Origin: Crinalium sp049646245 | GTDB lineage: Bacteria > Cyanobacteriota > Cyanobacteriia > Cyanobacteriales > PCC-9333 | Direction of reading: 5' to 3' | NCBI GenBank assembly: GCA_049646245.1 | Contig: JBARVL010000440.1 | Span: 1 to 48,192 of the forward strand | DNA length: 48,192 nt | Part shown: positions 31,199 through 39,056 of the stretch, piece after piece | Layout: the number at the start of each line of letters is the position of its first letter | Numbering within the stretch: position 1 is the stretch's first letter | Notes under the pieces: model-generated | The model's input: only the letters and a program-made list of their open reading frames with translations | Told to the model about the DNA's origin: nothing | The model's database searches: none | Made by a program: the position numbers and the translations under genes

Positions 31199-32218
31199 AT
31201 GAAATTAAGAAATATCGTTTTAATCAGTGCAGTCACTGCATTAACTTGCTCCGTAGCTGGCAGTAAATTTTCTTGGGATGTGTCTTCCTGGCAATGCAAT
31301 TTAACTTCCCCTGGCGCTAGGCAGGTGTGCCAGTTTCAATCTTTACCAGCACTTACCAGGGGAGCGCAAAGCGGGTTTGTTATCGGGGCTGTGTTGGGAA
31401 TAGGGGGTTGTATCTTTTGGGGACGCAGGCGGTACATTAGCGAAACAGGCTATATTGCACCGACTCAACCGGAAGACTTCAACTGGGACTATCTCAGTGC
31501 GGCGATCGCGGGATTTGTGGGGTTAATTGCCTTAAGCGAACCCGTTAAACACAAAGTTGCTAAAGTCGTTGACTTAAACTTCACACCGACCCCTGTAGCA
31601 CTAAAGGAGTTATTTACAGCAGAAAGATCTATGGGAAACGTTGCAATTTGCACGGCTGAAGGCAACTGTGAGGCTGACGGTTCCGGCAAATACAGCCAAC
31701 TGTATCATCAGGGCGGACACTCAGACCCAGCCAACAACGTATTTAATCGAGGCTTTTGTTCGGATCAATCTAACGCCCCAAGTATGGAAGAAGGTAACAG
31801 GCGCTGCGTTACTCGAATCTCTGGACGTGTCGGCATAATAACTAAAAAATTCAAAGCTGAAAATCTTGATCCAGAAAAGCACTCAGAAGCATTTATCAAC
31901 GGGATAGACCAATGGAACCAGGCATCCCCCAGGGTAAGCGATCGCTTTCCGTCAGAGTACAGAAAAGCTCTCCAAAAAAACCTCCCTATTCCCCTAGCGA
32001 TTGAAAACGCTAGGGTCGAAGCTTTCAGGAATAAATCTGGGGAGCTTGACGCTAGTGGACTACGAAAAGTCTGCATGAGGTGGAACCCTAGCTTACAACA
32101 ACAGACTGGGATTAGCGGACTCAGTGCTAATTCAGAGGGATTTATGTCTCGATGTATTGGTTACGATCAATCCCGTCGAGCTAGAGCAATACGAGCAACA
32201 ATCAAAAACTACAAGTAA
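31199..32218 (+). CDS. Membrane-anchored probable lysozyme-like protein
   Basis: 339 residues. A signal or first helix (NIVLISAVTALTCSVAGSKF), a second helix near GFVIGAVLGIGGCIFWG (about 57-73), and a third, AAIAGFVGLIALSE (about 101-114). The C-terminal ~200 residues have VAICTAEGNCEADGSGKYS, YHQGGHSDPANNVFNRGFCS and EEGNRRCVTR. The pattern AEGNxxxxG...GHxDPxNxxxNxGxxS matches a putative glycosidase-type domain I remember from cyanobacterial hypothetical proteins. It may cut peptidoglycan to open a path for a secretion or entry machine. Confidence 0.55.
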   Translation: MKLRNIVLISAVTALTCSVAGSKFSWDVSSWQCNLTSPGARQVCQFQSLPALTRGAQSGFVIGAVLGIGGCIFWGRRRYISETGYIAPTQPEDFNWDYLSAAIAGFVGLIALSEPVKHKVAKVVDLNFTPTPVALKELFTAERSMGNVAICTAEGNCEADGSGKYSQLYHQGGHSDPANNVFNRGFCSDQSNAPSMEEGNRRCVTRISGRVGIITKKFKAENLDPEKHSEAFINGIDQWNQASPRVSDRFPSEYRKALQKNLPIPLAIENARVEAFRNKSGELDASGLRKVCMRWNPSLQQQTGISGLSANSEGFMSRCIGYDQSRRARAIRATIKNYK

Positions 32219-32223
32219 AAATC

Positions 32224-32589
32224 ATGTTCTCAAAAATCGCATCTTCTTTATTAATAACTGCGCTAGTAGGATTAAACGCCGTTCTATCTACCGCACAAAG
32301 CATCGAAATCCCTGACTGCCAACTAGATAAGTCCGAACTCAAGATGGGCTGGTTCGTTCAAGTAGGAGACATAGGGAGAGTAGAAGCAGTTAAGCACCGT
32401 CTGCCACCTGGAGCGAAGCTTAGAATTTGCCAAACAACTTGGTTCAAGAATAGCAACAACTACAAAGACGTAGTTATAGAAGTAGGCAAATTCACCAATC
32501 GTGCCAACGCCAAAAGTTTTGGGCAACGCATCCAAAAGGAAGTCACTAAGAATGTTGTAGTAAATTCAGGGCCACCGTCAGGACTATAA
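32224..32589 (+). CDS. Exported SPOR-like small protein
   Basis: 121 residues. Signal peptide MFSKIASSLLITALVGLNAV with cleavage near STAQS. The mature part ends with DVVIEVGKFTNRANAKSFGQ and RIQKEV, similar to the core of SPOR domains (VQVGxFxxxxNAxxLxxxLxxxG), which bind denuded peptidoglycan. Starts 5 bp after the previous stop, so operonic. The SPOR assignment is tentative. Confidence 0.6.
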   Translation: MFSKIASSLLITALVGLNAVLSTAQSIEIPDCQLDKSELKMGWFVQVGDIGRVEAVKHRLPPGAKLRICQTTWFKNSNNYKDVVIEVGKFTNRANAKSFGQRIQKEVTKNVVVNSGPPSGL

Positions 32590-32621
32590 CCCGTTAATAA
32601 ACCTAGCGCCAACAAAAAACA

Positions 32622-33247
32622 ATGCACACATACGTCACAGCCCTGATAACAGCGATCGTCCTAACAGGATGCACAGTCGCCATCTCACAACCTGAAGAAA
32701 AAGAATGGAATGTCTCGTTAAGTCTGACGGCACTGGAGTTAATGTCCAACCTGTTACTCCAGTGCCGTCAGCAAGTCCTTCACCTTACTGCCATCACAAT
32801 CCGCTTCGTGTACCTCTATACGTATGCGACCCAGCTACACCTACCCCGACCCCCACTCCCACGACTACTCCAGCGCCAGCAGTTATTAAGAAAATACCCG
32901 TTCCAATTGTCACACCACAAAATTGTCCAAAGTTTCAATATCAAAAACCTGCGATCGTAATCAAAAGCTTCTCTAGCGACATTGAGTTCACCAAGCCAGT
33001 GAACATTCCCGCTTGTAGAATCCAAGTATTTTCAATTTCTACCAGCAAAAACTTAACTTTATCAGTGGATGGAGGCGGGACAGGAATTGCTATTGTAAAA
33101 GACGAAAAAGTGCTTGCGAAAAGCACTAAGAAGACGAAAGGCAAAATCACACTTCCTTTGGCTAAAAATCAATCTTTTCAAATAGAAGCTGTCTCAAGAA
33201 ACGCAGAGACGTATCAAATAAGGTTTAAGTCAGAAATAAGAAAATAG
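32622..33247 (+). pseudogene. Lipoprotein gene split by a frameshift at an A-run
   Basis: The first frame starts at ATG 32622 with a lipobox signal: VTALITAIVLTGCTVAIS (Cys about 17). After PEEKEW at 32691-32708 the frame turns into low-quality sequence. The -1 frame continues from about 32705 as MECLVKSDGTGV, then a Pro/Thr linker (CDPATPTPTPTPTTTPAP), and a C-terminal beta-rich domain (SFSSDIEFTKPVNIPACR ... SFQIEAVSRNAETYQIRF) ending at 33247. The switch falls at a run of five A (32698-32702). It may be an indel mutation, a sequencing error, or polymerase slippage at the A-run. The downstream frame on its own would lack a signal. Confidence 0.65.
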
Positions 33248-33279
33248 CTAAATTTCCTGGAAATTTAGAAACAAAGAAA

Positions 33280-33307
33280 AACCCCGCAGAAAATATTCTG
33301 CGGGGTT
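33280..33307 (+). terminator. Rho-independent terminator of the rightward operon
   Basis: Perfect stem ACCCCGCAGAA / TTCTGCGGGGT with an AATA loop. T-run weak. Confidence 0.75.
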
Positions 33308-33439
33308 CAGTATGTCGAAATCTATCCTTCAACCGTGAGAGGACTCCCACCACACTGTACTCAGTTGGTGGTGAGATGAATCACGGACAGGATTTTGTGG
33401 TAAAGTAACATCAGTCTTATGAACCTCCTGTAGTTGTGA

Positions 33440-33615
33440 AAACCAAGCAACATAATTGGGACAAGTAGTAAGGCAAAACATTCACGCTACCGTAGGGCAT
33501 ACGGGATTTCAAGCTTGTGGAGAGAGAGTAAGACTACTTGGTGCTTGCATCAAAAGCATTTCTCGATGAAGCAAGAATCTCCAGTTACAGCGCCAGCTTG
33601 AGGGGAGAGTGTCAA
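33440..33615 (+). mobile_element. Orphan IS200/IS605 right end (tnpB remnant with omegaRNA scaffold)
   Basis: No intact ORF. The segment TAGGGCATACGGG (about 33494) matches the 3' part of the tnpB at 35 kb (TAGGGCATACCGG, about 35064) and at 42 kb (AGGGCATTCGGG, minus strand). After it comes GATGAAGCAAGAATCTCC and a stem closing with GGGGAGAGTGTCAA at 33602-33615, the same end as at 9001. A degenerate tnpB 3' end with a preserved scaffold. The following bases 33616-33635 would be the guide. Confidence 0.65.
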
Positions 33616-33777
33616 TAAATGCCTTTTATTTAAAAACTGACTGAAGTAAATTTAAATAAATATAGCAGTCGCCAGGGATGTTAGGGCATTTTTTATTTTG
33701 AAACCCTTGTAAGCATTGGCTTTTAACAAAGCTGACGGTGCAGATGGCTGACAGAGGAACCGCTATAAATGCCTTTT
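33615..33777. repeat. 13-bp direct repeat ATAAATGCCTTTT, 150 bp apart
   Basis: Copies at 33615-33627 and 33765-33777. The first starts exactly at the orphan right end. Rest of the 33616-33970 gap: AT-rich, with a CGCGGTT/AACCGCG hairpin at 33884-33899 that may be the left end of the next IS605 element. No gene supported. Confidence 0.7.
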
Positions 33778-33970
33778 CGCGCGAAAGCTGAACAAGATCC
33801 AAGCTTTAACTGCTTCTTAGCTTACAGATTAGTCGGTAAGCGTAAAGCTCAGTGGCTCGGTTCCCTGAGATACAAGCGACCCGCGCGGTTTTAACCGCGT
33901 TCAATCTTTCTTCCTAAAAACACTTTCGCTTTTACGCCAAGCGTGATAGCGTAAGACAGGAGGTAAAAAG

Positions 33971-35137
33971 ATGCTAGTTTTTGAGTTCAAGGCTTACGGG
34001 AAGTTGGCGCAACTAACAGCAATAGATGATGCAATTCGGACGGCGAAGTTCATCCGCAATAGTTGTATTCGGCTATGGATGGACGTTAAAGGCACAGGTA
34101 AAAACGACTTGCAAAAACATTGTGCTGTACTTGCAGCTAACTTCCCCTTTGCTAATGAACTTAACTCAATGGCTAGACAAGCCTAGAAGTGAACGAGCGT
34201 GGTCTTCTATTTCTCGATTTTACGACAACTGCAAGAAGGGTGTCCAGGGTTTAAAAGGATATCCCCAATTTCAGAAAGATTGCCGATCAGTCGAGTACAA
34301 AACATCAGGATGGAAGCTTGCAGATAATCGCAAATCAATAACTTTTACTGACAAAAAAGGGATTGGACGATTAAAACTCAAAGGCACTCGCGATCTGCAC
34401 TTCTACCAAACTGACCAAATTAAACGGGTGCGGTTGGTAAAACGTGCGGATGGTGTGTACGTTCAATTTTGTATCAATGTAGATCGTTCTGAAAACACAG
34501 AACCTACTGGTAATACAGTAGGTTTAGATGTGGGTTTAAAGGAATACTACACCGACTCCGATGGGTTGACAGTCGAAAATCCCAAATTCTTGCGTGTTGG
34601 TGAAAAGGTTCTAAAACGTTCACAGCGTCGTGTTTCTAGAAAAGTAAAAGGTTCAAAAAATAGAGGCAAAGCTAGACAGATTTTAGGTAAACGCCATCTC
34701 AAAATAAGTAGGCAATCGTATTGCACCATGCTGTTAAATTAGCGCGGTGCGTAACTCAGTCAAACGACTTGATCGCCTACGAAGATTTGAGAATTAAAAA
34801 CATGGTGAAAAATCATTGTTTAGCTAAGTCCATCAATGACGCATCTTGGTATCAGTTCCGTGCTTGGATTGAGTACTTTGGAAAAGTATTTCAGCGAGTC
34901 ACGGTTGCGGTTAACCCGCAATTTACAAGCTCTTATTGCTCTAGCTGCGGTGAAAACGTAAAAAAATCCCTATCTACCCGAACACACATTTGCAAATGTG
35001 GTTGCGTAATAGATAGGGATGAAAACGCTGCTAGAAATATCCTTAGTCGAGGATTGGGTACGGTAGGGCATACCGGAACCTTCGGACTAGATCCGAACAA
35101 CGCTTTGGGAGATGCGACCTCTGCCCAGGCTCTCTGA
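33971..35137 (+). pseudogene. tnpB: Frameshifted tnpB (IS200/IS605 OrfB)
   Basis: Three frames join to a complete TnpB. 33971-34186 gives MLVFEFKAYGKLAQ to ELNSMARQA. From about 34182 the second frame gives RSERAWSSISRFYDN, ADGVYVQF and the RuvC Asp in GLDVGLKEYY, ending at 34742. From 34721 the third frame gives HHAVKLARCV, the Glu in IAYEDLRIKNMVK, the zinc ribbon (CSSCG...CKCG) and the last Asp in DRDENAARNIL. All catalytic residues are present, but two frameshifts (about 34182 and 34719) break it. AGGAGG precedes the ATG. It inserted just beyond the stop of the convergent synthetase gene. Confidence 0.88.
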
Positions 35138-35150
35138 AATTCTGCCTGGG
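35122..35150 (+). ncRNA. Right-end hairpin of the 34-kb tnpB
   Basis: Stem GCCCAGGC / GCCTGGG overlapping the tnpB stop codon, followed by TAAGTCATGTC. It replaces the CCCC/GGGG stem of the other tnpB ends, so this element belongs to a different subgroup. Its exact boundary is unclear. Confidence 0.45.
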
Positions 35151-35166
35151 TAAGTCATGTCTTTGA

Positions 35167-37239
35167 TCAAAGAATCTCAGTGGCTTCAGCCCTGAGAGTG
35201 TCAATAATATACTGCTCACGTAATACACGCCGCATGACTTTGTTGGAGGCAGTACGGGGTAAACTTTCAACAATAACAACAGCGCGTATTTTAAATAGAG
35301 GATTGAGATTTTGCGCGATCGCTCTTTGCAATTTACTCTTTAATTCCTCTAATTGCTCAGTCAGCATTGCAGATAATACAGCATATATTACCAACTGACT
35401 AGGCCCTCCGTCTAGAGGAGAAATTGCGATCGCAGCAGTCTCGCTAATTCCCTCAACTGTATGCAAAATTCGCTCAATTTCAGTTGAACTAACCTTAATT
35501 CCTCCTAAATTCATTGTGTCATCAACTCGACCTTGAGCGCGAAAATAGCCGTTAGGTAATCTTTCTATTTGATCGCCGTGACGACGCAGAGGAGATAGGG
35601 TACTGGAGAGAGTAGGAGTATCAGCAAAATAAACTTGATGGTGATCTTTATTTAATAACTCGGTAGACAGTCCAATACTAGGAGGAATAATAAAAGCTTC
35701 CCCTTGTTCAGCCAATTGACCATCTTCGTCTAAAATAACTAAATCCAACCCTAGCGCAGGTGTGGTAAAAGTTGCAGGAGCGCATGGTTGGATGACTGTA
35801 CCAGTAATATATCCTCCACCAATTTCTGTACCACCGCAATATTCAATAATTGGTTTATATCCAGCCAAAGACATTAGAAAAAGCATATCCTGTGGATTGG
35901 AGCATTCACCTGTAGAACTAAAAGCTTTAATCGCACTCCAATCTAAACCTTGCATACAGTTAGTAGTTTTCCAAATATTCACCAAACTCGGAACTAAACC
36001 TAATATATTGACACGCGCATCTTGCACAAACTGACCATATTCTCTTTCCGTAGGTGTCCCATAATAAAGTGCAATTGTAGCTTGGTTGATTAAACTAGCA
36101 AATATTAGCCAAGGTCCCATCATCCATCCTAAATTAGTTGACCATGCAACAACATCACCTTGGTGAATATCTTGATGTAAATATCCATCAACTGCACATT
36201 TAATCGGAGTCGTTTGTGTCCAAGGAATTGCTTTAGGATCTCCCGTTGTTCCAGAAGAGAATAAAATATTAGTATAATCAGAGGAATTACAGGGAACAGG
36301 ATCGAAGTCTTCTTTGTAACTAAGAAAATTCTCCCAAGTTGAATCTCCCTGACGCAATTGTAAACCAAAATAATTATCAATAGATATAACAATTGCTTTG
36401 GGGGCATTAGCTTCGACAACTTTTGTATAAAGAGGTAACTTTTTACCAGCCCTTGATATAGAGTATTGAGTAAAAATTGCCTTAGCATTAGATATGCGTA
36501 TGCGTGTAGCAATTTCATTAGCAGCAAAACTATCAGCAATAGAAACCACTGTGCAACCTGCTTTAATAATACCTAGATAAATAGCGACAGATTCAGCCGT
36601 CATCGGCATGGCAATAGCAATGCGATCACCTATTTCAAAACCTGCTTCTATCAAACCATTCGCAACTCTATTAGTTAAAATATTGAGTTCGCCATAAGTC
36701 CAAAAAGATAGCGAACCTCCTTCTGGTTGAAATGCGATCGCAACACTATCTTTTGGTGCTTGAAAACAACTTTCAGCAATATTAAAACTAGCACCGTTAA
36801 GCCAGTTTGCCGACTCTACATCTGAAAGATTAACAATCTGTGTATATTTTCTCCGCAAGTATATACCTATTTTTTCAATCATTAATTCCCAGAAACGGGC
36901 GCGATTTTGTACTGACCAATAATGCAATTCCCGATATGAACTAATATGTAACTCGTGCATTAAAGCAGCAATATTACTAGATTTAATCTGTTCATCAATA
37001 GGAAACCACGCTGGTGCTATTCCCTGAGTTTTATCCCAATCTGAAAAAGTAATTTTGTACAAAAGTTGATGTAGTGCAAAAGGGTAATCAGGTTTAATAA
37101 ATTTTTGAGTAATAATTTGCCAACATTCCGTAGCAGGTAAACAAGACAACCATTCATTAAGCTGCGGTAGCATAGTAGCAGCTAAACTTTGATCGCAACC
37201 GCAATTAATTAAATGTTCCAGGGAAAGTTGCTTGTTCAT
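35167..37239 (-). CDS. AMP-forming acyl-CoA synthetase (acetyl/acetoacetyl-CoA synthetase-like)
   Basis: 690 residues. ANL-superfamily motifs: P-loop-like FSSGTTGDPKAIPWTQ (about 331-346), A5-type YCGGTEIGGGYI (about 465), the A7 region LRRHGDQIERL, the hinge GRVDDTMNLGGIKVS (about 567), and the catalytic Lys in PRTASNKVMRRVLR near the C terminus. It activates a carboxylic acid with ATP to acyl-AMP and transfers it to CoA. Length and order fit acetyl- or acetoacetyl-CoA synthetases; an N-terminal extension (about 1-130) has the ACS_N character (YRELHYWSVQNRARFWELM). Substrate not determined. The tnpB right end lies within 30 bp of its stop. Confidence 0.88.
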   Translation of the reverse strand: MNKQLSLEHLINCGCDQSLAATMLPQLNEWLSCLPATECWQIITQKFIKPDYPFALHQLLYKITFSDWDKTQGIAPAWFPIDEQIKSSNIAALMHELHISSYRELHYWSVQNRARFWELMIEKIGIYLRRKYTQIVNLSDVESANWLNGASFNIAESCFQAPKDSVAIAFQPEGGSLSFWTYGELNILTNRVANGLIEAGFEIGDRIAIAMPMTAESVAIYLGIIKAGCTVVSIADSFAANEIATRIRISNAKAIFTQYSISRAGKKLPLYTKVVEANAPKAIVISIDNYFGLQLRQGDSTWENFLSYKEDFDPVPCNSSDYTNILFSSGTTGDPKAIPWTQTTPIKCAVDGYLHQDIHQGDVVAWSTNLGWMMGPWLIFASLINQATIALYYGTPTEREYGQFVQDARVNILGLVPSLVNIWKTTNCMQGLDWSAIKAFSSTGECSNPQDMLFLMSLAGYKPIIEYCGGTEIGGGYITGTVIQPCAPATFTTPALGLDLVILDEDGQLAEQGEAFIIPPSIGLSTELLNKDHHQVYFADTPTLSSTLSPLRRHGDQIERLPNGYFRAQGRVDDTMNLGGIKVSSTEIERILHTVEGISETAAIAISPLDGGPSQLVIYAVLSAMLTEQLEELKSKLQRAIAQNLNPLFKIRAVVIVESLPRTASNKVMRRVLREQYIIDTLRAEATEIL

Positions 37240-37313
37240 AAACTTTTTCCTGTAAATACGTGGTTATGCGTAAGTCCTGTTTCTGCTATGGCAATTAATT
37301 CCGCGAGGATGCT

Positions 37314-38711
37314 TTAAATCGCTGCTTCTCCACCCACTACAACGTTTTTAATCCGCAAGCTGGGACCACCACATCCTACAGGTAAACCACTCTGACCTCC
37401 TTTACCACAGCCACCAGATTCATCCCAATAAAAATCATCTCCAATAGCTTCTATATCTGCTAATGTTTTGAAAACGTTACCAGAAAGAGTGACATCCCTG
37501 ACTTGTTCGGCAAGTTTACCATTGCGGATCATCCAAGCTTCACCAGCAGTAAAGGTGAACATTTCCCCGTTAGTCATTCCTCCTAACCAATTACGAGCAT
37601 AAACACCATTTTTAATCCCTGTAAATAAATCTGCGACGGGAGTAGTACCGCGCTCAATCCAAGTATTAGTCATCCGCACGATGGGGGGATAATGATAGTT
37701 AAGACAGCGAGCATTTCCTGTGGGTGTCTCACCAAGTTTGCCAGCAGTTTCGCGGGAGTGTAAACGCCCTACTAATACCCCATCTTTAATTAGTTGAGTT
37801 GTGGTAGCGGGTGTTCCTTCATCGTCGTATAAATAACTACCACGATGCCCTTCTGGTGCTGCACCATCAAATATTTGTAATTCGGCTGGACCAAATCTCC
37901 GCCCCATACTCATAACTTCTAGAATGTCAGGATTTTCATAAGCCATATCTGCCTCGGAAAGATGCCCAAAAGCTTCATGGACAAACAAACCTGTCAAAAT
38001 TGGGTCAATAACTACTGTATAGGTGTTGCCTTTGACAGGAGGCAGAGATAAAGCATCTACAGCACGTAGGGCAGCACTGCGTACTTGCTCATCAAGGTTA
38101 GTTAAATCTTCAAAAGCTTTACGCGAACCGCTAGTTTCTCTACCTGTTTGCACTGTTTCTCCGTTGCGGGCAGTTGCGGCAAAGCGCATTTCCATATCTA
38201 CCCAGCTTTGCTGAATGAGTGTGCCATCGGAGGTGGCAATGATGATTTTTTGGGCGCTGTCGCTATAACGTACAGAAGTTGTAGTAATTTTGGGGTCGGT
38301 AGTGCGGAGAATTTGATTGTAGCGATCGCACAATTCTTTTTTCTGGATCAAAGAAATTTCGCGAGGATCGCTGCCCGTCAACGGTAAAGCACAGACTGCT
38401 TGCACCGCTTCCACTGGTGCTAACAAGGTTTCTTCGTCACCTACTAACAAGGAGGCGGCGATCGCTTCCTCAATTCTTTCTGCTAAAGTATCTAATTGGT
38501 TAAAACTAGCAAATCCCCAACCTCCTTTATAGCAAGCTCGCACTTGCCCACCAATAGAAAGACCTTCACTCAGGCTTTCTACTTTCTCGCCTCTTAATAA
38601 GATGTCTGTTCCTTCCGCTTCTTCTAACCTAATTGCTAGATAATCAACACGGTTGCGATAACGCGCAACTAAGTCAGAAAGCAAGTCACTATAGTTAAGT
38701 AAAGTTGGCAT
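37314..38711 (-). CDS. tldD: Metalloprotease TldD
   Basis: 465 residues, the family's usual length. The HExxxH zinc motif is VHEAFGHLSEAD (about 249), and glycine-rich GYARNWLGGMTNG-like and C-terminal GGCGKGGQSGLPVGCGGP segments are typical of TldD. TldD with TldE/PmbA forms a heterodimeric protease that degrades unfolded peptides and matures some RiPPs. No tldE is visible in the window. Divergent upstream region of 345 bp separates it from the hybrid kinase. Confidence 0.93.
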   Translation of the reverse strand: MPTLLNYSDLLSDLVARYRNRVDYLAIRLEEAEGTDILLRGEKVESLSEGLSIGGQVRACYKGGWGFASFNQLDTLAERIEEAIAASLLVGDEETLLAPVEAVQAVCALPLTGSDPREISLIQKKELCDRYNQILRTTDPKITTTSVRYSDSAQKIIIATSDGTLIQQSWVDMEMRFAATARNGETVQTGRETSGSRKAFEDLTNLDEQVRSAALRAVDALSLPPVKGNTYTVVIDPILTGLFVHEAFGHLSEADMAYENPDILEVMSMGRRFGPAELQIFDGAAPEGHRGSYLYDDEGTPATTTQLIKDGVLVGRLHSRETAGKLGETPTGNARCLNYHYPPIVRMTNTWIERGTTPVADLFTGIKNGVYARNWLGGMTNGEMFTFTAGEAWMIRNGKLAEQVRDVTLSGNVFKTLADIEAIGDDFYWDESGGCGKGGQSGLPVGCGGPSLRIKNVVVGGEAAI

Positions 38712-39056
38712 AGGAGTAACTGTTTAATGAATTTAAGATTAAGGGCTTATATACTATCTTAAGAGGATGAGGCAAAGAACCCAAATCAAGAGAATTGTTT
38801 TTTTGCTCGCAGATGTCAGCAAATGGGCGCGCTATCAACGCAGATGGAAAAGCCAAGTTTTATGCACTTATTACTTAAAATTTAATTATATAATATTAGT
38901 TATATAATTAAATCTCTGTTTTCAGTTTTTTCAAAAAAGTTAAAATATAGTTAATCAAAATATCAATAAAGACATCTCTAATTATTAAGATTTTAATACT
39001 ATAAAAGCTGTAAGAAATACCAATCAGTTATGTAATGCTATAGCCGGAGAAAATAA
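38712..39056. other. AT-rich intergenic region
   Basis: Divergent promoter region between tldD and the hybrid kinase. Holds ATAATTATATAA-type sequence at 38880-38915 (a small TTATATAATATTAGTTATATAAT dyad) and several A/T-runs. No gene, no RNA gene recognised. Confidence 0.6.

Noticed and set aside
38880..38915. AT dyad upstream of the hybrid kinase as a regulatory site
   Set aside because: Low-complexity AT sequence in an AT-rich promoter region; no second copy seen.
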